This document shows, one piece after another, positions 41,112 through 52,734 of a stretch of 64,000 nucleotides of DNA. How positions within the stretch are numbered: the stretch's first letter is position 1; each line of letters starts with the position of its first letter. This DNA is from Caenorhabditis remanei (taxonomy: Eukaryota > Nematoda > Chromadorea > Rhabditida > Rhabditidae), in NCBI RefSeq assembly GCF_010183535.1, contig NC_071331.1:19158001-19222000 (forward strand), written 5' to 3'. The notes beneath the pieces are model-generated. The model worked only from the letters and a program-made list of their open reading frames with translations. It was not told the origin of the DNA and ran no database searches. Position numbers and translations under genes: made by a program.

Positions 41112-42918
41112 TTAATCCGTGGTGGATTTATCTCCATCCATCTTTCCGGATTGGGGCGCGGTGATCTTCTTGTTTCCCCCACGGCGACCTCTGCGTCGAT
41201 GCTTTTTGGCCGGACCAGATTCTTGCTCGTGAGACGAAGACGCGGTAGACGATCTCTTGCGAGCTCTTTGGAGTTCCTTTGGCTCTTCGTTGACACCAGA
41301 GTGATCATCCTTGGTTCTCTGAGCTGATGTTCCGGCTCCAGACTCTCTAGCTGCTGGTGATTGTGCGGTGGGCGCTGCCGTCAAGTCAGGAACTACGCGG
41401 TTCTGGGATTCGGGAGCACGAAGCTTCTTGTGTCCAGTCCTCGGGCATAGTTCCTGGTGATGCAGGCGCTGCTCCTTTGGAAGCTGAGAACATTGATGGC
41501 ACAGACGGTCGTATAAACGACATTCTCCCATCAGTCCCTTGCATCCAATTTTCGCGCACTTCGAACAACGATTCTGAATCCGGAACGACTCCGCTCTCGA
41601 GTCCGGGGTTTGATACTTGTGACATTGATGCGAAAAGTGGTCTCCTGAGCAGAACAAGCAGGTTAGCGCTTTCTGAACACAAAGAATATACACGTGGTTT
41701 TGAAAAATTTGAACATACTTGGCGACGCATGTTTTCGATTCTCAAGTTCTCTCTATCGCGGTGTTGCTCCTTCTCTAGTTGCCTAACGCTTCTCTCAATT
41801 CCTTCGAGGGAACCGATTGTCTCATTGTAGACGCGGTCGTCTTGATCATTGTTCAAGAGTCGCGGGGCAAGAGTCGAGTTGAGCTCAGATTGGGTACGAG
41901 AAACCTTATCCAATTGAGCTACCAAACTCTTCAATCGGCTCTCCTTCTCCAATTCTGAGACTTTCATGGCTATATAAGCTCTGAGAGAGGTGTATAACAC
42001 TTTGATGTCGTTAGAAGTTGTGTCGAATTTGGACATGGTTGCGCTGAAGATCTCATTCTTCATCTCGACATCTTTTTGCAGTTGTGAGACGACTTTTGAG
42101 AGGCGGCGTTGATTTAGAAGGAGTTCACGAAGCGTTGAAATTGCTCCTCCGACTGTTTCAGCGGAACCGCCAAGAGACGAAAGGGGTTGCAACAGCTTGA
42201 CTAAATCGAGCCACTCCTCTCGCGAGCACGGAGAATCGATGAGATCCGTCGTATTTCGTACAAATTGATCAAAATCCGTGTGGCTAACGAATGTTGGGAT
42301 ATCCTCGCGGTGAACGAAATTTGCCTTCATCTCCCTGATCTCTTCCATGATAAAATTCTGATTAATCAAGATTTTCTTCAGCAGTTCGCTGTCCGCCGTA
42401 TTGTGAACTCTTTCCATGTCGGAAATGCTCGAAGTGGAGGTAAACAATCCTGGCACCAGTGCTATCGGCCCCGAGGCGGGACGCGATAATGGGCCGTCCA
42501 TGTCGACATGAGATGTCTTCGTCGGAAGGATTGTGTCCTTCGGCTTTTCCCCACCGTTCGATTCGACTTTGCTCGTAGTCAACTCCGAAGGAATCACTGG
42601 CGAACATTGCGGAATGACCGAGTGGTTGACTGAAGAAAGAGTAAGAATAGCGTACAAGCGAACAGTGGGAATGAACTAACCATTCGGTGTATCGTTCTTC
42701 TCGCGGTTGACAATGTCTGTCGAGATGACGATGACCGGGGAAGAGATAGGTGGAGACTCTAAAAACAATTTTTCATTCACCGCCACTCAATGTCTGATCA
42801 CAGTACCATGAACTTCGTCGAGGAGACGTTTTTCCTCGTCATCCGAGATGTTCAAAGGCATTTCCGCGGTCGGAGTGTTACCGAGAAGGGCGTCTTCTGG
42901 GATATTGCTATCGGACAT
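41112..42918 (-). CDS. Accessory gene C of the giant element (coiled coil plus zinc knuckles, 553 residues)
   Basis: Four exons in coding order: 42918-42807, 42758-42681, 42629-41719, 41672-41112. They sum to 1662 nt with matching phases and no internal stop. The N-terminus is acidic. The long third exon is helical and coiled-coil-like (LLNQRRLSKVVSQLQKDVEM, SLEGIERSVRQLEKEQHRDR). The fourth exon has a paired Cys/His cluster (CLFCSGDHFSHQC, CSKCAKIGC, CHQCSQLPKEQRLHHQELC) of the BEL Gag type, then a strongly basic tail (KKHRRRGRRGGNKK). The order helix, knuckles, basic tail suggests a Gag-like or RNA-binding protein; this is inference. An acceptor (AGAATTCAG) lies about 40 bp before the ATG. 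Confidence 0.85.
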
Positions 42919-43113
42919 TTTTACGATGTTGTGTTGGTAGCACGTTGTACAGCTAACTCTGAATTCTAAATTGGATTAGCCAAATTAAAACTAGAATGAG
43001 ATATATAATAAGGTACGGAACCATATTAATACAAGTCATAAGCGTACATATGTATATCAACAATAACATTTTATTAATCAGACAACAATGATGTTACAGA
43101 CACATCCTCGGGT

Positions 43114-43908
43114 TCACGCGGTCGGCCATTTGAGTGACGAGATATCTTCAATTGAATTCAGTTGAAGCTCGTGATTGAACCCCAGCAGCGCTTTTTGAGC
43201 GACTTTTCGGATTTGACAGCTTCCAACGTGGTCGTGAGTCTCCAGGGCTACAAACGAGGGCAAGCATCCACAAACGAAGGCGTGAGGACGAATCAGCTGC
43301 ATGTGACTCATTCGACATCCATAGACACGAGGACGCGGTAACTCTTCCCCGGCACAATTCAGAATTGCGTCGTGGTAAAGGAGCCACAAACTCTCGGGAC
43401 TTACGTTCTCAGGAACGACGATCCCAAGGTTTTGAGGAGTTTTACGAAGAAAGAACTCTCCATTCAACTCAAATGCTCTAATAGCGCGGTCCTCGTCTTC
43501 ATGGACATCAATGAGCACCCAGGTCGACCAGACGCGGTTGTGAATCACAAACTCATACGCTTGAACGGCAATATCTGTCGGCTGACGGATCATTGGAAGC
43601 TGAAAACTAGAGGCATCGTTAGTTGATTTGTTAGATAGTTCAAGCTAACCCGTGTTGACGTGGTTTCAAACTCTCGCAGTTCGTTGGACAGAAGTGTTAC
43701 TCGATCAACCAGACGCGGCACAAGAGAGACTCTCTGCTCGATGTCATGGGTACTAGCCAACAGTTCCTTCAGAATACGATTCGTTTGATCAAGGGTTCGA
43801 ACCACTGAAAGAAGATAACATTATCCACAGGTAGACACTCTTAAAATTATTACTCTGAAGAGCTAGAATTTCGGTTTCATTCTGAGGATCCTGAGTATTA
43901 TCTTCCAT
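43114..43908 (-). CDS. Accessory gene B of the giant element (231 residues, unknown function)
   Basis: Three exons in coding order: 43908-43854, 43804-43650, 43599-43114; 696 nt, phases consistent. The first 70 residues look helical (LDQTNRILKELLASTHDIEQ). The rest resembles a small globular domain with Trp- and Cys-containing motifs (VWSTWVLIDVHEDEDRA, ESLWLLYHDAILNC, FVCGCLPSFVALETHDH). The Cys and His spacing could bind a metal but is not a clear knuckle. An ATTTCAG acceptor lies about 40 bp upstream of the ATG. I recognise no family. Confidence 0.78.
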
Positions 43909-45208
43909 AGTTCGAACGCGGTTACACGGATACTGTAGAAGCATCGGAATCTGAAATGAATATTACCGGGAAATGTCTTCTCATGTAAAGCGAGCAGAAC
44001 AGAAATACAGAATTTGTTATAGACAACTTCAAGATTACTGAACACATAATAAAACATTTCGCGGTCATAATTCATATCAAATTTAACAAAGGAACAACGA
44101 TTTGTGACATCTTTCGACGAATCCCAAATTGAGCTCGTCCCGAGCGATGACGAGTCGCTGGAGCATCGGCAGCTATACCTGAAAAAATGAAACCCTTTTC
44201 ACCATAACTGAAAGAAGTCACGGGGGTGCTACCTATCTACTATTCTCGCTAACCACGATTCCCGGTCCAAAAACGGGGCTCATGGTTAACGACTTGACTA
44301 AAACTTCATCTCTTTGGATCTAAACCATACAATCGACGAGGAACTTGATCGACCTCAGGTGCGTAATGAGCTAGCTCATTAAAAACGACTACACCGAGAT
44401 TGTATCTAGTAACATGCATAAAGCATCAGCTGCCTGCTGGCTCGTGAAGAGTTTAGAATGAAGTGCGCTTCCTTCCCAACTCTCGATATTTATAATTCAT
44501 CCACCGAAATGACTATATAACCAAATGAACATTAGTAGTTAGCTGTCATACTTCGTGAATTCAGCAACAAATTAGACAAAATAGATCAAATATACGAGCT
44601 TTCTTTTTCTTATGAAAATTCGGTCATACGTTCACATTATGGACCAATTTGTCGCGGAATCCACAAATACAACAAATTAAAGTCCGGAGACTCTTAGAGG
44701 CTGGCAAAGGAACTTACTCTATTGCCGAGTTTCCTGAACTGCTGCGCGAACGATCCACTCTGCACACCGTGGTCATAGTCGTTGAATTCGTGGTCTCACA
44801 TTTGAAGATGTGCTCACTGCTGTCGAAATCGCTAGATTCCTTCGTTCCAGGGGCAACATATTCTTGTGGATTCGAACTCATTTTGACTCGAACGTCCGAA
44901 CTTTGGAGATGTCTAGAGATATCTAAAATCCGAAAATTTTAAGTATGTCTGGTAGGTACCAGTTAAACAATAAGAAAATATGCAAGAACACAAAAAACAC
45001 GAGTTCGCGGGAACTGGCTCATTATATCAGAACATATTTACTAAAGAGTAAACACAAACAACAAAAATTAACGGATAGAAGATGATCCTAGATTGTAGTC
45101 CGATGAAGTGAAGATGTTGCAGCGAGGTGTAGGTCAGAGGTATTAGAAGAGAGAGATATAACACGCGGTAGAAGTCGTTGTATGAAAGGAAGATACGGGT
45201 TCGTATGA
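43909..45208 (-). other. Segment between accessory genes A and B
   Basis: 1.3 kb without a supported exon. CGCGGT copies at 43917, 44060 and 45163. It should include the 3' end of gene A and the leader exon of gene B. Confidence 0.5.
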
Positions 45209-45908
45209 TTAGGTCTCGTAATTGAGCGTATAGCCGAGAAAGTTTTCTGGCTGGGCTCCATCACGTGGTCTAACATACGGCTCTTCGAGCAATGCGACCG
45301 AAACTTCGTACGGGGAGCTTGGCTCGCCGTCAGAGGCTTCTTTCGAATCTCTTGAAGAATCCGAATCTGCTTCCATGGTTAACATGGCATCGAATAAGTC
45401 GATGCCAGTATCGACTTCCGCGGTGCTGACCTCTCCCTTCTGGATGCCAATAGAAACCTTCTCGTAGAATTTCGCAAATTTCTGCAACATCGGGGTTTGA
45501 CGTTGGGATATTTAGAACAAAATTAGTTACCTTCTGCGATTCAATTCGGGCGCGCAAGATGCGAAGCTCCTTCATAGCGCACGAGGTCTCTCCTTTTTCT
45601 TGTCTCAACTGCGCAAGGACTTTCTGAGTGACGCGGTTCTCGATCTTTTCCATGGAGTTATCCTTCATGAAGTCGTTGAGTCGGTCACTGATCAACGTAG
45701 CCTTATCGATGGACTCGAGAAGACTGTCGACCGTGGCCTCCACCGTTCGAGGGACTGGGCGTGAACTACGAGTTCCATCAGCAGATCTGACAAAATCTAA
45801 AACACCATCATCTGCATTTTCTCTCCTAGAATCCTGGTTAGCCTTACTGTGAACGTGGTGCGCTGTCACGATTCTAAAATTTCGAGAAGACTCGTCGCGG
45901 TTAGCCAT
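45209..45908 (-). CDS. Accessory gene A of the giant element (216 residues, coiled coil)
   Basis: Two exons, 45908-45531 and 45481-45209, joined in phase 0; 651 nt. The middle is helical with heptad-like spacing (LLESIDKATLISDRLNDFMK, KVLAQLRQEKGETS, ELRILRARIESQK). The C-terminal part is acidic (LTMEADSDSSRDSKEASDGE). The ATG was chosen as the first in frame. The open frame runs a few codons further up to a weak acceptor, so a short upstream exon is possible. It is the accessory gene nearest the 5' LTR. No family recognised. Confidence 0.75.
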
Positions 45909-48900
45909 CGTTTCCGTCGAGGTCACTTAAAAAACAAGGGTTAGATCAGCGAATCTCGAAGGAAAACGAGTTCTAACAACAACGACAACGTGCACGGCAG
46001 ACTCTACAAGATTCAAAAAAGAGAAAATACTGCGAATTCGAAAACGCGAAGGTCAGAATGTTGGAAGATTAATAGAACGATTCTTTCGAAGGAGTCACCT
46101 TCTCAGATTCACTCTATCAGAGCAACACGAGAAAAGTTCGGCGCAACCCAAACTTAACCATTCTAAAGCTAAGCGAAAAAGCAAAGATACAGTAGCCGAA
46201 GCCACCATACTCTAAACTTACTAGAGGCTTCAAGATCATGACGGATCTTGCGATGAATTGTAAACTCCGTGTCTTGTGTGATCTACGTACTAAATTCAGA
46301 ACTTCCGAATTCCTCCGTGACCTCTAAGAGAATTGAGAGTTCCGTGAATAATTTCGTCGATGTCACGAAGCGAAGAAGCTCGAAAACCTCACCCTTCTGA
46401 TATGCTCAATGACTACTAAACGCGTCCTTTCGGACACCCCCTTCGCCAGATCTATACCCATCTCGGAAATTACTCACGAAGATCTCTCTCAACTGCCAAC
46501 ACAACGAAGAAAACAACTGCACCGCGTAGTTTATGCTCTTTCTCTAAACGGAATTGGAGTAATCGAGTCTGAATTCAAGCTTCGCGGTAAATCTCACTCC
46601 GGTTTCTTTCGTTACTCTCGTCACTAATGTGTATAAAAAGCAGTACACAAAAGCCACGCGACGTGACGGGATAACGATACGAAACCGCGGTGAGAAAGAC
46701 AGCGCTGATAGAAACGAGTTTCTACGGAGAATGCTCCCAAGAATTCACGACCTGAGGCGACCACGGGGTTCTGAGATATCTCGTAAGCCGAGACTTCTTA
46801 TAGACCCGCTATCTCCTCAACTCAATCACTCAAAGTCGTTATTAGATACTCAGAGTTCTATATTGAATCAGATTATAAATTTCGTAAAGATAGTCTCGCG
46901 GTACCGAATGATAACACAAGAGTAGACAAAGAGATTCATCGAGTTTCGGACATTCCAGTTGCTGTATTGGTCCTCTGGAGCAACGGGATTCCAAAGAATA
47001 CCATTGCTCCGGGGGGCCAGAGGATGCGAGTGCACTCTCTACCCGAGTATCCTCCTTCACAAGTGAAGTAGAATCCTCGAATGAAGCTACTGAAACACCG
47101 AATCACGAGACTCACCGTATCTACTCCATTGTTAGAATCCTCCCGTTACGCGGTTACCCACGCTCCGGGGGGCCAGAGGATGCCTGCAAGACATCCTCCT
47201 CACGCGGTACTCTGAAACCTGTATACAAAATATGAATACAACAAAAGGAATACAAAACATACAATCTGAACAACATAGCCGACTGCTCCGATTAATTCGG
47301 GAGTTAATCGCCAAAGGTAAGACAGCAGTAGCCATACCTCCGGGGATGTTACCGGAATGTCGGAATAACCGGGTGGACTCTTTCAGCTCACGTCATAAAC
47401 GCTACTGAATATGTCCTGTCGCCCGAGCGCTAGAGAATAGTCTCCAGCTCTCGAACTCAGTCTTCTGCTCCGAAAGGTGCAGTTCCATGTGGAATGCGCC
47501 CACTCGATGCTTTGTTTCTCACATTCTCCGAGAGATACGAGGTCAGTTCTAATCGCGGACTCAAATACCATATCGAAAAGAATCGATACAATATTCGGGT
47601 ACCGGAGAACCGTCCAATCACTCAAATTATGGAACAACTCACACCAAATGTGCTCGCGGTCAAAACCCCTCGTTCATCCTCCTATTACGTTATGCAACGA
47701 TCAAAGAGAATGAGCGATTAGCCCAGAACGCCGAGCATTTCATTACAGAAGACAGTGTGAAATTACAACGTGTATCTGCGATCGCGGTGAGTTTTTGAGT
47801 TCAAGAGTTCAAAATGATCATACAATTCCGGAATATCCCCAACTCTCGCCCTGAAACACGTGTTTTCCAACTGCTCGATCGCCGAGAAACTCTACTCGCA
47901 GTGTGACTGACAAATTGCAGACTGCTTTCGAGATCAGGGCCTCAGCCGGAACTCAACCAGTTTCAGAACGAAAACTACGGACCTGCGGAATTATCGATCG
48001 ATTACAATCCCTATTCCTCAACTACTCTGAAAGCGCGGTAAATTCTCAATAAGTAACACCAGAAGAAATACACTGATAGATTAGCGGATCTGCGAAAATC
48101 CGACGCCTTCGCCAAGCGAAGGAGCGGACTTCGGAGACCCAGCACCTCCATCACTCATCTCTCCATATTGCGCTCGCTACGGGAGCGGAAAGAAAATCGA
48201 TAATCGACTTCTTCTGGCTCCGGCAGCGATCGCAAATGCTACCAACAAGAAGCTACGCGCTACCCACTAGCGTCTTACAACACACGAAGCCCTCAAGCAT
48301 GTCGGAAATAATTGTGGTAAAGTCGTGCTCTCAATCCTCAAACGACTGCCGGTTACTCTCAAGCGATCCTCAAGCATTGCTGCGAGAACCACGAGAACAT
48401 CCGACGAGGAGAGAGCGTCAACTCCTAAAGTGTTTCACGACCACTTGCTAGTACTGTTCTGAGCACATGGCCCCGGCTATGCAGCCTGGGACGGCTTACC
48501 CCTACCTGAACAGTTGTTCTCGCGAAGATATGACTTTCCCCGTCTCCTGGCTGACCGTTAGTACCCGAAGGTGCAGGTGGTCACAGGGGGAGACTAAGGG
48601 ACTGACACAGAGCTTCGCGAGCCCCGGTCGCTCCGAAGAGCAACCGCTAGCCCGTACTCGTGAGCACACCCACAACTACTCGACATGCGAGGCTTCACAC
48701 AAGGGGGCACGCCTGTAATCACTCAAGAAGCGCAAAATCCGAGCCGCGAGGATAGAAATCCCCGCTTCCCCGACTCCACACTTCGAGCTGATCACCGACC
48801 CAAGGCAGCGTCAGCGCTATCGATTTTTCAGGAATCTTTCCCGAAGAAAAAATACCTTAAAACCGACCGCGCCAGCGCTACCAAGGGCCCCCGGTTTTTT

Positions 48901-49860
48901 TAGGAATTCCTCGCGGTTTCGAAACTACAGAGCTCCGAATCGGCGTGGATTTCCACTAGAGACATTTCAGACTCAAAGCATTGCTTCTCAGAATTAGATC
49001 GTATCGATTTTTTCCGGTTTCGATCGATTTTGGCATTTTCGAAATATTTCGAAAGTCCGAAAATGTCCAAAAACTGAACCGAAACGAGGAAAAAATGCGA
49101 AACGAACGCATCCAGAAGCCATACTGAATCCGAATATACACCGCGGTCCATATTTCTTCGCGAAAAAATGATAAAATTCTCAAAAAATTTCGAAATTTTC
49201 GAAAAACTTCAAAATTCGAGCTTTTTACCCATTTTCGCTAAAAGAAATAGCGATTTTCGGTATGCAAATCATTCTATTTTGCCGAAAAATCCCAAAAAAT
49301 GGCGAGCACTCGAGAAATTTTCGAAAAAATTTCGAATTCTCGAACCAGAGGAATTTTTCGAGAAAAAAGAACGATTTTTCGCGGTAAAATCCGATAAATC
49401 GGATATTCGCGGTCGAAAATCGCCTTTTCGTGCGGGTTCCATCGGATTTTCCGCGAAAAATCACGAAAAATCGGACGAAATCGCTCCGAAAAGTGAACAG
49501 AATGATTGTTTTTCGCCGCTCGCGGTAATAATTCGGGCCTAAAACGGTCCGTCTCATTAGAGCGCGTTTGCCCCCGATTTAAAGGACGCTGCCACATTGG
49601 CGCGAAATTCAAAACGAGAGGCGACGAAAATTACGAAAAAAAGGCGGAGAACCCAGTTTTCGACCCATTCACGCCATTTTCTCAAGAAAAAACTAGCGAA
49701 AATGTACATAAAATCGAGTTAACGATTTTTAGGGCCCAAAAAATTCGAGAATTTTTTGAGAACCGATGAGCAACCGACTGGTTCGCTCGCGTCGGAGAAA
49801 AAATCAATAAATTGATTTTTTCGCCTACGCGAGACCGGAAACACGGTCTGATGCACCAAA
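45909..49860 (-). other. Long 5' leader of the giant element
   Basis: About 4 kb between the 5' LTR and gene A. From 48.9 to 49.85 kb it is AT-rich with many TCGAAA/TTTTCG words. From 48.1 to 48.9 kb it is GC-richer and has no long frame. From 46.4 to 48.05 kb the + strand has several open frames, and CTCCGGGGGGCCAGAGGATG occurs twice (about 47007 and 47165). No minus-strand exon could be supported. It would include packaging and splice-control signals if the element is mobile. Confidence 0.55.
49841..49858 (-). promoter_or_regulatory. Probable primer-binding site of the giant element
   Basis: In the coding direction, the 5' LTR is followed after two bases by TGGTGCATCAGACCGTGT. It starts with TGG as expected for pairing to a tRNA 3' CCA. 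The tRNA was not identified. Confidence 0.55.
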
Positions 49861-50584
49861 TGTGGCCACCCCTTCTAAGGATAGAAGGCCGCCGGTTATT
49901 AGCCGTCGAGGGTGTCACACGTCTCGGTGGTTTCCTGCTAATTCAGGTGGTTCAGTGGAAGGCAGGACCCGATGTACTGTTACGCGGTTTATTCAACAAC
50001 CAGTTTATTAAGGGAAAAGCATGACACGAAGTGTCGGCATTAAAACCTTTAACTGATCGAGCTCTTACATCAAAGCACAGAGATAATGGGGGAACGAGGT
50101 AACTGATTAGAAAGCTACTGCGTAGGAATTCTCAGTAGAGAATTCTCGCGGTTTCTTGCTAAGAGCTCTCAGCGAGTTCAGACTAGCGCCTCCTAGAAGG
50201 ATTCGCGGTACAAACCCACTTCTCTCGTGGTAAAAACAACAACTCTAAAAGGGGGTAATTAATAATAGGCCAGCGAGGATGTCGGTCAGCTACTGTGGCA
50301 GTCGTTTCCCGTGTGTCGTGGTGGGAGTTCCTCGTGGTGGAAACGGCATGCGCCTTGAACTGTAGTAGAGACGCAGACATCGTAGTTGGCGGCGATTTGA
50401 ACTGTAAAAAAGGAATAAATTCTTAATACAATAATAGTGAAAAACAAGGAAAAAAGGGAATTAATAACAGAAAGTAAAATACATAAATATAATTGAATAA
50501 ATTAGAATAATTTATCCAATCAATTAATGCATTTCAGTTTGGAGTGGGACAGAGGCCTGATCGGGGACCTGGCAACTGTCAACA
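49861..50584 (-). repeat. 5' LTR of the giant BEL/Pao element
   Basis: 724 bp, near-identical partner of 24389-25112. It is followed on the + strand by the GTGGA target duplication at 50585-50589. It contains three CGCGGT copies (49983, 50147, 50204). Confidence 0.95.
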
Positions 50585-51584
50585 GTGGACAAATGGACAG
50601 AGGGATTTGTGGACATCCGGATGTACAGACAGACAGTCAGACAGGTGGATGGACACCAAAGTATATCAACATGTTGCAACATACTATCAATTGTCCTTGT
50701 ATATTTTTGAATAACGCGAAATTATTGAAACAATAAATCCAAAATATATTTTCTTTAAAATTTAAAAATGTTTTACTTCCAAAGTTCTAAAATGCTTTCA
50801 ACCCACTGGACAGTTGAGAAATGATGAAAAAAAAGTGGTTTACCTGGTCACCCGTCACCTAGGTAACCGATTTGCGTACTCCTTTCTTGAAAATGTTTTC
50901 TTACATATTTTCCTGAAAATCTCATTGATCAAACATCTGAAGTCAAGTCTAGATCTGTTGCGAAATAAAGGTGATTTCGCATCATTTTAAGTTGAATTTT
51001 GCATCATTATGTGTTGAATGAGTTCTTTTTTCAATGAGATTATGTCGAACAAAGTGCAGATTGGAAAAATGTAAACATTGCTTCGAAAATTCAAAAAACA
51101 TTCAAAGTACATTTTAAAATGGAAAATTCAGTTTTCTGATTATATTTTTGACAGAATAACGAGTAGAATGAAATTAATTGGTGTTCTCAGAGAGAGAGCG
51201 TCGGATTTTTCAGAGAAGCTTGTATTGCGCTGAAACTTCTGTGTTGAGGGCGTGCGCTCTAATGATAAACACAAAACTTCAATTCTTATTACGGTAGGAA
51301 CTTGGGTCCTTCGTTTTTTTTTTCGCAATGCTCTGCGGTCCTTCACTAAAAAAGAAATAATTTTCTCATAGATAGATTTATTGGCGAAGAAATATATTTA
51401 AAAAAGAGATCAGAGCTGTGCGGAAGTAAATTTTTCAAAAAAGGAAGTAGGAAGTTCGGAAGTCGGAAGTGAAAAAACGTCCGGAAGTCGAAAGAACGAT
51501 GTCGGAGGAAGGAATTCTGCACAGCTCTGAAGAGGATGTATTGAAGATGCGATATTCGAAATCTATCAATGTAAATACTTTATC
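50585..51584. other. Intergenic, between the giant element and the receptor cluster
   Basis: The first 80 bp are built of GTGGACA/GACAGACAG-type repeats, the original target DNA of the element. The rest is AT-rich with no supported gene. Confidence 0.6.
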
Positions 51585-52734
51585 TCAGCAATTAGTCACC
51601 GACCATGCATTTACAGTTTTCGGAACTATACTCTTTTTGAAATAAGGATAAGTCCAATAGAAATACCAAGAGACAATATTGACACGACAATCCATTGAAA
51701 TCAGACGAATGAGTATAATGTAGGATGCATAACTTGTGGCAAAGAAGCTTGCTAACTATAAATTGATATGTTTTCGGTTAAGAAACAGGACTTACGATAA
51801 TGATTTGATTCAAGACCGAAGGTATCAAGATGAGAAACATGGTGATAGTCAATGTGGTCTCTGCTTTCATGCTTTGATTAGAGATGGTGGTTCTGCAAAA
51901 GGAAATTTTTTTCAGCATAATGTACAGTTAACAATTACAGTTTTTCAAACTTCTTAGTTTCCACAACATTGTCAAAGTCAATAATAAAATTGAAGTTGTG
52001 ACAAAACCAAAGAAAATGAACCTTCCAATAGATTGAATTCTCTGAAATCAATAGTGAAATTGAGCCAGTCTCACAGTTTAAGTTTTTACACTTGTATAGG
52101 AAAATGTTGATGTAAACACAATTGCCCCGTATTGAAATGGAATGTCCAATTGAATCGCAACAACTCCGTACAGATTATAAGGGACACAAGCAATGATACA
52201 GATAATAATAGAGAGGACTGGGAAGATTCGAAAGATGAGACTACTTGCCTGAAACTGAAGATTGTTTTGTTTCAGATAGTCTGTACCAACCTTCAAATAA
52301 TTTTTTGAGTCAATAAAGACCAAAAGTCTTATTAAGCAGAATAATACAGTGAATAATTGAGAAATATACTCAAATAAATAGTAACCAGCTATCATATATT
52401 TAACAGGAGAATCAGATTCCATAGTACTGAAATACGAAGTGATAACTGAAGTGAGTGGAATTCTGATGATTGAAAAATCAAAAACTGTGTCGGCTATATT
52501 GCTAACTTGCATATAAACAAAAGATTTAAAAACATAGGGATGAATGGTATTCGGTGAGTTTTGAGCGGAATTGTTATAGTAATACAAAACTGTTTTAAAA
52601 GTCGAGATCAGGGTGGGAATGAAACAGATCATAGTTATCAGAACAATTATAGATACGTAGTCGAAGTGATACGAGAATTTCTGATATTCTGGAAGTGTGT
52701 TGATAAGACTATATGCATTGGGTGACTGCTTCAT
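51585..52734 (-). pseudogene. Serpentine receptor class U (sru)-like, frame problem in exon 3
   Basis: Five exon-like blocks in coding order: 52734-52291, 52248-52090, 52041-51939, 51892-51796, 51755-51585. They match the layout of the intact neighbours. SRU-type marks include EYQKFSYHFDYV, HPYVFKSFVYMQV, IIRIPLTSVITSY, LFCLIRLLVF and PFQYGAIVF. Exon 3 is 103 nt, one base shorter than the 104 nt in every intact paralogue, so exons 3 and 4 do not join in frame at the visible splice sites. It is the most diverged copy. An alternative splice is possible but not seen. Confidence 0.75.

Larger units (their letters stand above)
24389..50584 (-). mobile_element. Giant (26.2 kb) BEL/Pao LTR retrotransposon with accessory genes
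   Basis: Two 724-bp direct LTRs beginning TG and ending CA are flanked by GTGGA on both sides (24384-24388 and 50585-50589), so the span is one insertion unit. Gag-pol reads on the minus strand at 33.3-25.05 kb. The order in the coding direction is 5' LTR (50584-49861), about 4 kb leader, four accessory genes (45.9-35.2 kb), gag, pol, 3' LTR (25112-24389). RT, integrase and DUF5641-like features place pol in BEL/Pao. Typical BEL elements are, as far as I know, about 5-10 kb, so most of the extra length is the region before gag. CGCGGT recurs throughout on the + strand. Confidence 0.9.

Noticed and set aside
48700..48760. Short similarity to SINE-like wording (CACGCCTGTAATC)
   Set aside because: A dozen bases only, with no Pol III boxes or tail around it; treated as chance.
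24389..50584. CGCGGT repeats as a CRISPR-like or satellite array
   Set aside because: Only six bases recur, with irregular spacing and no shared flanks, in a nuclear eukaryotic context.
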